The position numbers were made by a program, and so were the translations under genes. A model generated the notes under the pieces. The model was not told the origin of the DNA, made no database searches, and saw nothing but the letters and a program-made list of their open reading frames with translations. From assembly GCA_945860785.1 (NCBI GenBank), contig CAMATD010000003.1, positions 1 through 64,000 on the forward strand: a stretch of 64,000 bases of DNA, written 5' to 3'. Positions 19,550-29,822 of the stretch are shown in pieces; position 1 is the stretch's first letter; every line of letters starts with the position of its first letter. Source of the DNA: Variovorax sp. YR752. GTDB taxonomy: Bacteria > Pseudomonadota > Gammaproteobacteria > Burkholderiales > Burkholderiaceae_C.

Positions 19550-20622
19550 ATGCCCGTCGTCGCGAAAAACATCCTCCCACTCTTCCCAAGAAGACCGCAC
19601 AGCACTACCCGCGCCATGCTGGCCTTCGGCATGACCATCGGCCTGGTGCTCAGCCTCGTGTTCGGCAGCCGTGCCGCTTCGGCGGCGGTCAACCTCACCG
19701 TGCTGATGGGCGAGGACAGCGCGGCGCATTCGGAGTTCGTGCAGCAGCTTCGTGCGGACCAGGAGCCCGGCGGCAAGTTCGAGCTGGTTCGCCTCTCGCC
19801 CGGCGGCGCCGAAGCGTCGCAGGGCGCGGAGACCGCCGGCGCCGATCCCGAGCGCGCCAACGCGGGCGGGCGCACGCGCAGCCTGCGGGCGTCGTCCGAC
19901 GCGGGGTTCACCGTGGCGGTGGGCGTGGCCGCTGCGCGCGCCGCCGTCGATCGGCCGGGGCAGGAGCCGCTGGTGCTCGCGATGCTGAGCCGGCTCGACT
20001 ACGAAACCCTCCGGGCCGGCAACCCGGCCTTCAGGCGCGGCGACCGCCGCGTGGGCGTGCTGCTGCGCGACCCGGCCATGTCCGACCAGCTCGCGCTCAT
20101 CGGCGCGGTGCTGCCGCAGAAGCACCGCATCGGCGTGGTCGCCACGCCCGAATCGGAGCCGCTGGTGCGCGAGCTGCAGCGCGCGGCGCAGGGTGCGAAC
20201 CCGGCCTGGGACGTACGGGTGGAATACGCGCCCGACGCGAAGTCGCTCGCCGCCGCCTTGCGCACCGTGGTGCCGCTGAGCGATGCATTGATGGTGTTGC
20301 CCGACCTGATCGGCGACAACCAGGCCGCCACGCTGTCGGTGCTGCGCGCCGGTGCGGGCGCCGGCCTGCCGGTGTTCGGCGCCAGCGAGGGGCTGGTGCG
20401 CTCGGGCGGCCTGGCCGCGCGGTATCGACGCCGGCCCAGCTCGCCCAGCAGGCCCGCCTGCTGGGTCAGAAGGTGGCCAGCGCGGGGAACAACAACAGCG
20501 GCCCACTGGTGGAAGCGGCAACGCCTGCCACCGTGCGCGTCAACGCCACCGTGGCACGCGGACTCGGACTGCGCCTGCCGGAGGAACGGGAACTGACCGA
20601 ACGACTCGCGGCCACGCGATGA
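19550..20622 (+). CDS. ABC transporter substrate-binding-type periplasmic protein; frameshift near 20425
   Basis: Signal peptide; VLPQKHRIGVVATPESEPLVRELQ, ALMVLPDLIGDNQAATLSVLR, then VSTPAQLAQQARLLGQKV in another frame. Confidence 0.65.
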
Positions 20623-22551
20623 GCACCGCCCGCCCCCCCGAAAGCTCGGTGCCCGCCGAAGCGGGGAGCGCGAACACGCCGGCCGACACCACCTCGCCGT
20701 CACCCGCCCCGCACGCGCTGGTCGTGCGCGGCGGTCGCGCTGGCGCTCACCGGCTGGTTCACGCACAACCGACTGCAAACCCTCGAAGCCGCCTTCGACG
20801 CCGAGGGCGAAGCCGTGGCGCGCCAGGTGGCGGCCATGTCCGACCTGAGCCTCTACGCCGGCGACCTGCCGGCGCTGCAGAACGTGGCCAACGCCGCGCT
20901 GCGCGGCGGGCAGGTGATTCGCGTCGAAATCAGCAACAGCGCCGGCGTCTACGTCACGGCCGGCCCCAAGACCGAATCGCTCGCGCAGCTGCGCATGTTC
21001 ACTTCGCCGGTCACCTTGCGCGAGGCTTCGCGCGCCAGCGCCTTCGCGCCCGCGGGCTCCACCGCGGCGGGCGAGACGCCCATCGGCCTGGTGCAGACCT
21101 TTCGCGACACCACGGCCTACGTGCGCGAGCGCACCCGCTCGCTCATCGCGGGCATCGGCATCGCACTGGTGGCGCTGCTGGCCGCCTGGGCCTCGGTGCG
21201 CCACATGGCGCGCACGGTGGCGCGGCCGCTGCGGCGCGTGTCGCGCACCGTCGCCGCGCTCGAAGCCGGCCACTTCGACATGCGCTGCGAGGTGGTCGAG
21301 GGCGGCACGCGCGGCACCCACGAGCTGGCCGTGCTCGCGCACGACATCGACCGGCTGGCCGAACGCCTGCAGCACAACCGCCAGGTCAGCGAGGAGCGGG
21401 TGCGCGAGGCCACCGCCGTCGCGCTGCAGCGCATGGCCGAGGCCGAGCAGGCGGCGCTTTCACGCGCGCGCTTCCTGGCGGCCGCGAGCCACGACCTGCG
21501 CCAGCCGCTGCATGCCATGGGCCTCTTCATCGACGGCCTGCTGCCGACCGCCACCGCCACCCAGCGCCCGGCCGTGCTGCGGCTGCAGGAGAGCACCGAA
21601 TTCATGGGCGTGCTGCTCGACGACCTGCTCGAGATCTCGCGGCTCGATGCGCAGGTGCTGACACCGGCCATCACCAAGGTCTCGCTGGCCGCGCTGTTCG
21701 ACCAGCTCGATGCGCAGCACACGGCCAACGCCATCGAAGCGCGCGTGCGGCTGCGCTGGAGCGACCGCGGCCTGGCGGTGCGCACCGACGCGGCGATGCT
21801 GCAGCGCATCGTCGGCAACCTCGTGACCAATGCGCTGCGCCATGCGCCGGAGGGCGGCACCGTGCTGGTCGCCGCGCAGCGCAGCGCGGCCGGCGTGCGC
21901 ATCGAGGTGCGCGACAACGGCGTGGGCATCGCGCCGATCCACCAGGGCCGCATCTTCGAGGAGTTCTACCAGGTGGCGAACACCGAGCGCGACCGGCGCC
22001 GGGGCTTCGGGCTGGGCCTGGCGATCTGCGCGCGCATCGCCGCGCTGCTCGGCACCCGCATCACCGTGCGCTCGGCCCTGCAGGCGGGAAGCACCTTTGC
22101 GTTCACGCTGCCCATGACCCGCGCGGCCGACGTCGTGCCGCCCGAGCCCGCGCCCGTGGCGCCGACCCCGCTGGCCGGCCTGCACTGCCTGGTGGTCGAC
22201 GACGACCCCGCCATCCTCGACGGCAGCCGCGCGCTGCTGGAGCAATGGGGCTGCGACGTCGAGTGCGTGACCACCGGCGCCGAAGCCATCGCGCGGCTGG
22301 GCACCGGCGACATCCACTTCGACGCGGTGCTGTGCGACCTGCAACTGGCCGGCGAGGGCGACGGCGTGGATGTGATCGATGCCGCCAAGCGCCTGCAGCC
22401 CGATGCGCTGGCGGTGCTGGTGTCGGGCGCCACCGGACCCGAAGTGCTGCAGCGGCTGCGCCATGGCGGCGTGATGCTGCTGACCAAGCCGGTCGCACCG
22501 GCCAAGCTGCGCGCGCTGCTCACCACCCGGCGGCACGCGCACGTGACCTGA
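20619..22551 (+). CDS. Hybrid sensor histidine kinase with C-terminal receiver; frameshift near 20730
   Basis: FLAAASHDLRQPLHAMGLFIDGLL, VGNLVTNALRHAPEGG, VRDNGVGIAPIHQ, receiver LHCLVVDDDPAILDG / VLCDLQLAGEGDG. Confidence 0.9.
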
Positions 22552-22567
22552 GATTCGCTGCTGCGGC

Positions 22568-23545
22568 TCAGGCCGCTTCCGCGGTGCGGGAGAACTGCTT
22601 GCGGTACACCGTGGGCGACACCTTGAACGCCGAGAGGAAGTGCTTTCGCAGCGACACCGCGGAGCCGAAACCCGCGCCGGTCGCGACGCGCTCGACCGGA
22701 TGGTCCGTGGTTTCGAGCAGCCGCTGGGCCAGGGCCAGGCGCTGGTTCTGGATCCACTGGCCCACCGTGGTGCCCGTGGATTCGCGGAAGCGCCGCGTGA
22801 AGGTGCGACGGCTCATCAATGCACGCCCGGCGAGGTGGTCGAGCTCATGGGGAATGTCGAGGTGCCGGCCGAGCCACTCCAGCAGCGGCGCGAGGCGGTC
22901 GCGCTCGGCGGTGGCCGGCACGGGTTGCTGGATGTACTGCGCCTGTCCGCCCTGCCGGTGCGGCGCCACTACCATGCGCCGCGCGGCGCGGTTCGCGGTC
23001 TCGGCGCCGTAGCGCACGCGCAGCAGGTGCAGGCAGCAGTCGATGCCCGCGGCCGTGCCGGCGGAGGTGAGTACGTCGCCGTCGTCGACGTACAGCACCT
23101 CGGGTTGCAACTTCACTTTCGGGTACTGCTTTGCGAACGCGGCGGCCAGGTTCCAGTGCGTGGTGGCCGGTCGGCCGTCGAGCAGCCCGGCCTCGGCCAG
23201 CACGAAGGCGCCGAGGCACAGGCCGACCACCGTCGCCCCCCGCCGGTGCGCGGCCTGCAGTGCGCGGATGAGCGCAGGCGGCGCGGGCCGGCCGTCGTCG
23301 CGCCATGAGGGCACCACCACGATCTGCGCGCGGCGGATCGCCTCCAGTCCGTGTGGCACCACGAGCTCGAAGCCTGCATTGGTCTGCAGCGGCCCCGGCT
23401 CCGGCGCACACACCCGCATGCGAAAGCGCGGCGCACCCGCTTCCGTACGATCCTCGCCGAAGACCATGCAGGGCACGGAGAGGTGAAAGGGGCTGATGCC
23501 GTCGAAGGCAACGACGGCGATGGTTTCGGCGGATGGAGGGGCCAT
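22568..23545 (-). CDS. GlxA-family transcriptional regulator (DJ-1/PfpI-like domain plus AraC HTH)
   Basis: 325 aa; VVGLCLGAFVLAEAGLLDGRPATTHW and C-terminal MSRRTFTRRFRESTGTTVGQWIQNQRLALAQRLLE. Confidence 0.92.
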   Translation of the reverse strand: MAPPSAETIAVVAFDGISPFHLSVPCMVFGEDRTEAGAPRFRMRVCAPEPGPLQTNAGFELVVPHGLEAIRRAQIVVVPSWRDDGRPAPPALIRALQAAHRRGATVVGLCLGAFVLAEAGLLDGRPATTHWNLAAAFAKQYPKVKLQPEVLYVDDGDVLTSAGTAAGIDCCLHLLRVRYGAETANRAARRMVVAPHRQGGQAQYIQQPVPATAERDRLAPLLEWLGRHLDIPHELDHLAGRALMSRRTFTRRFRESTGTTVGQWIQNQRLALAQRLLETTDHPVERVATGAGFGSAVSLRKHFLSAFKVSPTVYRKQFSRTAEAA

Positions 23546-23646
23546 GGCCCGATCTTATCGATGAATGGCTATCGGGCCACTTTCGCAGAAGCGGTCGAAA
23601 GCGAAGAATCGAGCCATTCCTACAACACCACCGAAGGACCCAGACC

Positions 23647-24279
23647 ATGAGCAGCACTCCCACACCGCGCCGCGCCCTCGTCGTGATCGACGTGCAGAAC
23701 GCATACTTCGAAGGCGGCGGGCTGCCGATCGAATACCCGCCCATCGAAGACACGCTGCCCAACGTGACCCGGGCCATGGATGCGGCCCGCGCGGCCGGCA
23801 CGCCCGTCGTCGTGGTGCGCCACCACGCGCCCAAGGGCGCGCCGGTGTTCCAGGCCGACACCCACAACGGGCAATTGCACCCCGAGATCGCGAAGCGGCC
23901 GCACGACCACCTGATCACCAAGACCTTCCCGAGCGTCTTCACCGGCACCGACTTCGCCGACTGGCTCGCCCGCAACGAGATCGACACGCTGAGCGTGGCC
24001 GGCTACATGACGCAGAACTGCGATGCGTCCACCATTTTCGAAGCCATGCACCGTGGCCTGAACGTGGAGTTCCTGGCGGATGCGAGCGGCGCCCTGCCCT
24101 ACGAGAACGCGGCGGGCAAGGTCACCGCAGAGGAAATCCACCGCGTCTTCAGCGTCGTCTTCCACAGCAACTTCGCGGCCGTGACCACGACCGCTGCGTG
24201 GATCGCGGCGATGCAGGAAGGCCAAGTCATCGCGAAGGACAACGTGGTGATGTCCAATCGCCGCGCACGCGGGGTCTGA
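23647..24279 (+). CDS. Isochorismatase-family cysteine hydrolase
   Basis: RRALVVIDVQNAYFEGGGLPI...SVAGYMTQNCDASTIFEAMHRG. Confidence 0.9.
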   Translation: MSSTPTPRRALVVIDVQNAYFEGGGLPIEYPPIEDTLPNVTRAMDAARAAGTPVVVVRHHAPKGAPVFQADTHNGQLHPEIAKRPHDHLITKTFPSVFTGTDFADWLARNEIDTLSVAGYMTQNCDASTIFEAMHRGLNVEFLADASGALPYENAAGKVTAEEIHRVFSVVFHSNFAAVTTTAAWIAAMQEGQVIAKDNVVMSNRRARGV

Positions 24280-24318
24280 GAGGCTGGGTGAAAGTGGGGG
24301 CTCGATCACGCTGACGGT

Positions 24319-24479
24319 GTGATCGCTCAGCGCACTGGTTGATCGGCCAGCACGACAGCCGCGCCTCTCGTGCACAGGGCACCGGATGCTCCCCGCAGCG
24401 AAATAAAGGAGGAGCGAAGCCGGGGACATTCGCGGAGGGGAGCACCCGGTGCCCTGTGCACGCGCCCTGAACAGGCGCG
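24319..24479. repeat. Composite structured intergenic repeat, family R1 copy 2 (24-bp stem 24371-24394/24437-24460; core 24395-24436; hairpin 24461-24479; inverted flank module 24319-24354)
   Basis: TGCACAGGGCACCGGATGCTCCCC / GGGGAGCACCCGGTGCCCTGTGCA pairs 23/24; core identical to copy 1; CGCGCC-CTGAACA-GGCGCG. Confidence 0.9.
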
Positions 24480-24486
24480 GACAGCC

Positions 24487-27400
24487 TCAGAAGTCCGCGC
24501 AGCCGTTGCGCTTCTCGGTGTCCACGCAGCTCGAGAGGTTCGGCCGAGAACGCACGCGCGACCATTCGCGCGCCAGGACGTCGCCGCCCTGCGATGCGCG
24601 GTCGCCTTCGAGCGGCCCCGTCGCAAAGCAGATCGGCGGCGGGCCGATGTTGCGGTCGTACACCCAGGTGGCCGGCAGGTCGCGCAGCACGTCGGGCCGG
24701 GGCAGGTCGGGCATCACCCTGACGGAGAGATTGCCCGGCACCACGTTGACCGCATAGCCCTCGGCGGAAGTGAAGCTGCCATTGATCGGATACGTCCCCG
24801 GCGGGCTCGACGGCAAGGCCGGCGAACTGAGGAAGCCCATGAAGCCCGCCCCCGTGTCGCCCAGGATCAACCCACCGATCCCGTAGCTGAACAACGGATT
24901 CGGAAAGCCGAAAAAGCGGCTCGCATTGCCGACCACCACCGTGGCCACCGGTTGCTGCGCATAGATGAAGTGGTTGTCGCCCGGCGACACGGTCACCGTG
25001 CACAGGCCGAGATACGCGCAGTGATAAAGATTGGGCAACAGGCCCGAGCCGTGCAGGCCGCCGCGGTTTTCGCCGACCCAGGTGTCGGCCCACACGCGCC
25101 ATGGCGCGCCGGTGATCGTGTAGGTGCCGAGGTTCTGGAAGCGCGAGGCCGCCACGAGGTCGGTGCCGCTCGTGCTGCTCACGTTGGTGCCCAGCAGCAG
25201 GTCGCCGGCCAGCGTGCGCACGTACACCGTGTCGGCCGCCATCGAAGTGGCCGACTCGACCTGCGGCGCATTGCCAGCGGCGTCGTAGCCGGTGACGGAG
25301 ACCGACCCCAGCTGCACGGTGTCGACATCGACATAGCGGAAGGCCCCGGCCGCACCGCCGCCGACGGTGGCCGCGCTGACGTTGTTGGGCGCCGTGTCGA
25401 GCAGCACGCTGCCGCCGGTGGAACGCGCCATCAGCGTGCCGGCGGTAATGGGCGCACCCGCGGCCTGCGTGATGTTGCCGCCGCCACCGTTCTGCAGCGT
25501 GAGCGCCGAAGGCAGGTTCAGCGGACCGACGACGTTGATGTCCGCGGCGTGTGCGTTGCTGCCGGTCACGATGGTGGGCGCGTCGAGCCGCGTGAATTCG
25601 GCCGCCGACACCGCAAAGCCCATGGCCGCCGTGCCGCCCAGCGTGATGGCGTTGGCCGTGCGGTCGACCGCATTGCCCGCCGCGTCCACGCCGCCGGGCC
25701 GCAGGTTCAACACATTGCCTGCGCGCACGGTGCCGTCGATCACCAGCGCGTCGACCGAGCCGTCGTTGCTGGCGCGCAGCACCACGTTTCGGTTGCCGTC
25801 GACACGGGCGCCCGTGGCGATGACGAGGCCCGTGCCGTTGGCCTGCGATTCGCCCGCGATGTCGATGTTGCCCACGCCCAGTGTGGTGACGAGCGCGTTG
25901 CTGGCCAGCAGCACGCCGCCCGACTTGTCGCTCGCGGCACCGGGCGTCACGAGGCCGCGGATGCTGATGTTGCCGTCGACGCTGCGCACCTGCGTGTTGG
26001 CGAGATCGACGGCCTGCACCGCGATCGGCCCCGTGCTGGGATCCGTCACGCCGCTGCCGATGCCGACGATCGAGATGTCGCCGCCGGTGGTGAGAATCAG
26101 GTTGGCCGGCCCGCCCGAACTCATGCGAACGCCCCCGCCGCCCGGGGCGGTGCCAGAGATCGACACGTCGCCGGTGCTGCTCTGGATGACGACGCCATTG
26201 AACTCGACCGCCGCGCTGAGGCCCGGGAACGTCGGCGCGGCGCGCTTGCCGGTGATCTGCACGAAGCCGCCGGGCCCCGCATCGCCCAGCGCGGTGGTCC
26301 GCGTGTCGATGCTGGTGTTGCTCAGCTGGATGGCCTGGTTGCTCGAGGTGCCGTTGTCGGCATTCATCGTGACATTGCCGCCGTTGGTGAGTATCTGTCC
26401 CGAGTACACGATACCGGCGGGGAAGCCGCCCCCCGCGCCCTTGGTGTTGAAGACGACGTCGAGCGGCCCGGTCGTGGACCGGATGATCGTCGGCACATAG
26501 GTACAGGGAAAGACGGGGCAGGCCGATACGGCGTTCTGGCCGATGGCGTTCGCGGCATCGAGCTGGAAGGTGAGCGGCGTCGCCCCGGCGGTGCGCTCGA
26601 TCACGACACCGCTGTCGAAGTTGATGTTGCCCTGGCCCGTCCCGCCGGTGCCGGTCGTGATGGTCACGCTGTTGCCCTTGTCGAGCGCAGCGTTGATGTC
26701 GCTGTCCTGGATGGTCGAATCGACCAGCGGATTGAAGGGGTTGCCGGTGAGGCTGCCCGTGGCGGTGCCGTGCGCGATGGTGACGTTGAAGGGGTCGATC
26801 AGCCAGGATCCCGCGCTGCCCACGGGCGCCGAGGCGTCGGCCCGCACGCCCGTCAGGTTGAAGTGCGGGGCCGAGGTTTCGATGAAGCCGCCATTGCCGC
26901 CCGCCGCGCCGCCACGTGCCGACAGGCTTCCGAAAGCGCGCAGCGTGTCGCCCGCCACGACCTTCACGCTGCCGCCGTTGCCGACACCCGCGCCGGCGTT
27001 GGCTTCCAGGCTGGTGGTGCTGCCGAGCGCGATCGCGTTGGTGGCCGAGATGTCGATGCTGCCGCCGCCCGTCGCGCCGCTGGCGTCCAGGCGCGCGATC
27101 AATGGCTCGTCGCCGGACAACCCGGAGATCAGCACGTTGCGGCCTTTGATCGAGATGTCGCCGCCCTTGCCGGTGTCGCTCGCGACCGAGATGAAGGCGC
27201 CGGTGTCGGTGGGCGCAACGCCGGCGTCGAGCGCCGCGAAATCGGAGAAGTTGATCAGGCGCAGCGCGACATCGGTACCCTGGCCATCGATGGCGATGGT
27301 GCCGCCGGACGTTCGCAGCGCGTTGGACTGCCCCTGGGCGTTCACCTCCACGCCATAGACCGGGAAGCCGTCGGGCGTCAGCACGATGTTGCCGCCACCG

Positions 27401-29820
27401 TCGAGCGCGGCACTGAAGCCCTCGCCGCCCGATCGGCCGGTGATGTCGATGCGCCGGCCGTTGCCGGCCTTGATGGTGCCCGAGAGGGACACGCCGTTCG
27501 ATCCCTCCGCCGTGCGCCCGACCGCGGCGAACGCCGTGCTCTGCCGCGCCGTGTCCAAGTTGCCGGCGGTGCCCGAGATAAGCACATCGCCGCCGGCGTC
27601 GATCGGAACGTCGCTGCTGACGAAGACGCCGGAATGCCCGCGGATGTTGCCGACCGGCAGGTCGGTGGTCCAGTCGGTGCTGCGCCCCGTCAGCGCCACG
27701 TCGCCCCCGGTCGCAATGGAAGACCCGAAGGCCACGTTGACACCGGTGGCACCGACACCGCCGATGCCATCGACGCTGACCGTGCCGTTGCCGCTGGTCG
27801 TCAGCGTAGTGAACCAGAGCGCAACGCCCTCGCTGGCGATGAAGAGCGGGTCGCCGCGGTCCTGCGTCGTGACCCAGGAACGGCCCTGCCCGCGCAGGCT
27901 GATGCTGCCGCCGGAGCTGGTGGCGAGCGTGCTGCTGTTGAGGTAGATGCCGTCGCGCCACTGCTCGAGAGTACCTTCGGAACCCGAGGCCGAACCGCCC
28001 ACCGCGCGGCCGTTCACTGCGTCGCCCTGGCCGAAGAAGCGGATGTTGCCGCCGTTGGCGTCGATGCTGGCGCTCTCCATGCGGATGGCACCCGCATAGT
28101 CGGTCGAGTTGTTCTGCGCGCTGTTGCCCGAGTGGATCTTGCTGGCGTCCGCCGCGCGGGCCGCGATGGCGCCCGTCGAATCGGCATTGAAGTCCACGTT
28201 CAACGCGCCCTGCTTGGAGGCGATGGCGGAACCGCTGTTCATGACGATGCTGCCGGCGGAATCCACGCGCAGCGTGGCGGTGCCGCCTTCCTGTTTCACC
28301 ACCTGCACGTTCTCGCCGAAGTTCACGCCGCGCTGGTCGCCGATCGCGCCGCTGGCCAGCGTGACGTCGGTGCCGCGGCCCAGCGCGTTGCCGACACTGC
28401 CTGCATCGACGCTCGCGCCAGCGCCAAAGGCGGGGTAGTCCGCCTGGTAAGCGGGGACGTCGGCCGCATTGGCAACGTCGAGGTTGCCCGTCGGCGTTTC
28501 GATGCGCCAGCTGCCGTTGGCGCCACCCGCCGCACCGCCGCCGGCATCGACGCGCGCACCGCCGACCCGCAGGCCGTCGGCCACGGTCGTGATGGTGCCG
28601 CCCTTGCCGCTGCCGGCACCGCGCGCGCTCAGTTCGCCGAACACCTGCGCGCGCGATTCGCGCACCGGCGCGCTGGTGCCGTCCGCCAGGACCTGGCCCG
28701 CCACCGTGCCCACATCGACGGTGCCGCCCGCGCCTTCGCCGGTGGCATTGGCGCGCAGCGCCGACGTCGATGCCAGCGCCACGTCGTAGCCGCGCACGGC
28801 GACCGTGCCACCGCCGGCCTGTCCGCTGGCGGCGACCACCGCCTGCGGGCCTTCGTTCGCGGCCTGCAGCTGCACCTGCCCCGCCACGATGCGGATGCTG
28901 CCGCCGCGCTCGCCGGCCGCGGCGCCCGTGGCGTCGAGCGTGCCGCCGGTCATCTCGACCCGGTTGTCCTGCCCGCCACCGAGGAAGATTTCGCCGTTGC
29001 GCGTGCCCATGGTGCGCGCGCGCACCGTGCCGGTCTGGTTGACCACGAGTTCGCCCACCGTGGAGGAACTGCCGATCAGCGCCACGCGCCCGCCGTTGGC
29101 CTGCAGCGTGCCGCTGTTCTCGACGGACGCGCTGGTGGCCATGGCGTCGGAGCTGATGACGATGTTGGTGAGCCCGTCGCCCACGAGGTCGAGCGTGATC
29201 TTGCGGCCCGAGGCCAGCGCGACCGTGCCGCCGTCGGCGGTGATGCTGCCGGCGTTGCCCACCACGGCGCCCATCAGCACCACCGGGCCCCCGCCGGTGG
29301 CCGTGATGTTGCCGAGGTTGCGCACCGAGGTCGTGTCGCCGTTGGCGCGCTCGAAGGTGATGTTGGTGGCACCGTCGAGGAAGCTCTGGTCGCTGGTCTT
29401 CATGGCCAGCGTGGAGGCGATCAGTCCACCCACGTTCACCGTCGCGCCCTGGCTGAACAGCACGCCGTTGGGGTTGATCAGGAAGACCCGCCCGTTGGCG
29501 TTGAGCTGGCCCGCGATGGTCGAGAGTTCGGTGCCCATCACGCGGTTGAGCAGCACGCTGGACGCATTCGGCTGCGCGATGTTGACGACGCCGTTGGGAC
29601 CGATCGAGAACGATTGCCAGTTGACGATGCCTCGCTGCAGTCCCTGGACGATGTTCATCACGCTCCCGGACTGCGTCATCGTGACGTTGCCGCCGAGCGG
29701 CGTGAAGCCCATGGACAGCTGCGCCATGGCCGGGACCATGCCCGCGCATGCCAGCGAAAGCACGATGGGCCGCAGTGGAAGGCGCTGCGGCCGTTGACGG
29801 GAAAGGTTGCGTTGCTTCAT
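24487..29820 (-). CDS. TpsA-family exoprotein: filamentous hemagglutinin N-terminal (TPS) domain, long beta-helix, MBG-like C-terminal region
   Basis: GGNVTMTQSGSVMNIVQGLQRGIVNWQSFSIGPNGVVNIAQPNASSVLLNRV...NPNGVLFSQGATVNVGGLIAST; C-terminal FFGFPNPLFSYGIGGLILGDTGAG. Confidence 0.93.
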   Translation of the reverse strand: MKQRNLSRQRPQRLPLRPIVLSLACAGMVPAMAQLSMGFTPLGGNVTMTQSGSVMNIVQGLQRGIVNWQSFSIGPNGVVNIAQPNASSVLLNRVMGTELSTIAGQLNANGRVFLINPNGVLFSQGATVNVGGLIASTLAMKTSDQSFLDGATNITFERANGDTTSVRNLGNITATGGGPVVLMGAVVGNAGSITADGGTVALASGRKITLDLVGDGLTNIVISSDAMATSASVENSGTLQANGGRVALIGSSSTVGELVVNQTGTVRARTMGTRNGEIFLGGGQDNRVEMTGGTLDATGAAAGERGGSIRIVAGQVQLQAANEGPQAVVAASGQAGGGTVAVRGYDVALASTSALRANATGEGAGGTVDVGTVAGQVLADGTSAPVRESRAQVFGELSARGAGSGKGGTITTVADGLRVGGARVDAGGGAAGGANGSWRIETPTGNLDVANAADVPAYQADYPAFGAGASVDAGSVGNALGRGTDVTLASGAIGDQRGVNFGENVQVVKQEGGTATLRVDSAGSIVMNSGSAIASKQGALNVDFNADSTGAIAARAADASKIHSGNSAQNNSTDYAGAIRMESASIDANGGNIRFFGQGDAVNGRAVGGSASGSEGTLEQWRDGIYLNSSTLATSSGGSISLRGQGRSWVTTQDRGDPLFIASEGVALWFTTLTTSGNGTVSVDGIGGVGATGVNVAFGSSIATGGDVALTGRSTDWTTDLPVGNIRGHSGVFVSSDVPIDAGGDVLISGTAGNLDTARQSTAFAAVGRTAEGSNGVSLSGTIKAGNGRRIDITGRSGGEGFSAALDGGGNIVLTPDGFPVYGVEVNAQGQSNALRTSGGTIAIDGQGTDVALRLINFSDFAALDAGVAPTDTGAFISVASDTGKGGDISIKGRNVLISGLSGDEPLIARLDASGATGGGSIDISATNAIALGSTTSLEANAGAGVGNGGSVKVVAGDTLRAFGSLSARGGAAGGNGGFIETSAPHFNLTGVRADASAPVGSAGSWLIDPFNVTIAHGTATGSLTGNPFNPLVDSTIQDSDINAALDKGNSVTITTGTGGTGQGNINFDSGVVIERTAGATPLTFQLDAANAIGQNAVSACPVFPCTYVPTIIRSTTGPLDVVFNTKGAGGGFPAGIVYSGQILTNGGNVTMNADNGTSSNQAIQLSNTSIDTRTTALGDAGPGGFVQITGKRAAPTFPGLSAAVEFNGVVIQSSTGDVSISGTAPGGGGVRMSSGGPANLILTTGGDISIVGIGSGVTDPSTGPIAVQAVDLANTQVRSVDGNISIRGLVTPGAASDKSGGVLLASNALVTTLGVGNIDIAGESQANGTGLVIATGARVDGNRNVVLRASNDGSVDALVIDGTVRAGNVLNLRPGGVDAAGNAVDRTANAITLGGTAAMGFAVSAAEFTRLDAPTIVTGSNAHAADINVVGPLNLPSALTLQNGGGGNITQAAGAPITAGTLMARSTGGSVLLDTAPNNVSAATVGGGAAGAFRYVDVDTVQLGSVSVTGYDAAGNAPQVESATSMAADTVYVRTLAGDLLLGTNVSSTSGTDLVAASRFQNLGTYTITGAPWRVWADTWVGENRGGLHGSGLLPNLYHCAYLGLCTVTVSPGDNHFIYAQQPVATVVVGNASRFFGFPNPLFSYGIGGLILGDTGAGFMGFLSSPALPSSPPGTYPINGSFTSAEGYAVNVVPGNLSVRVMPDLPRPDVLRDLPATWVYDRNIGPPPICFATGPLEGDRASQGGDVLAREWSRVRSRPNLSSCVDTEKRNGCADF

Positions 29821-29822
29821 GG

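Noticed and set aside
23620-24429. 269-aa minus ORF with LLLYFAA motif, similar to the 33..239 ORF
   Set aside because: Shared peptide comes from the R1 repeat core, not from a protein family; overlaps the isochorismatase gene.
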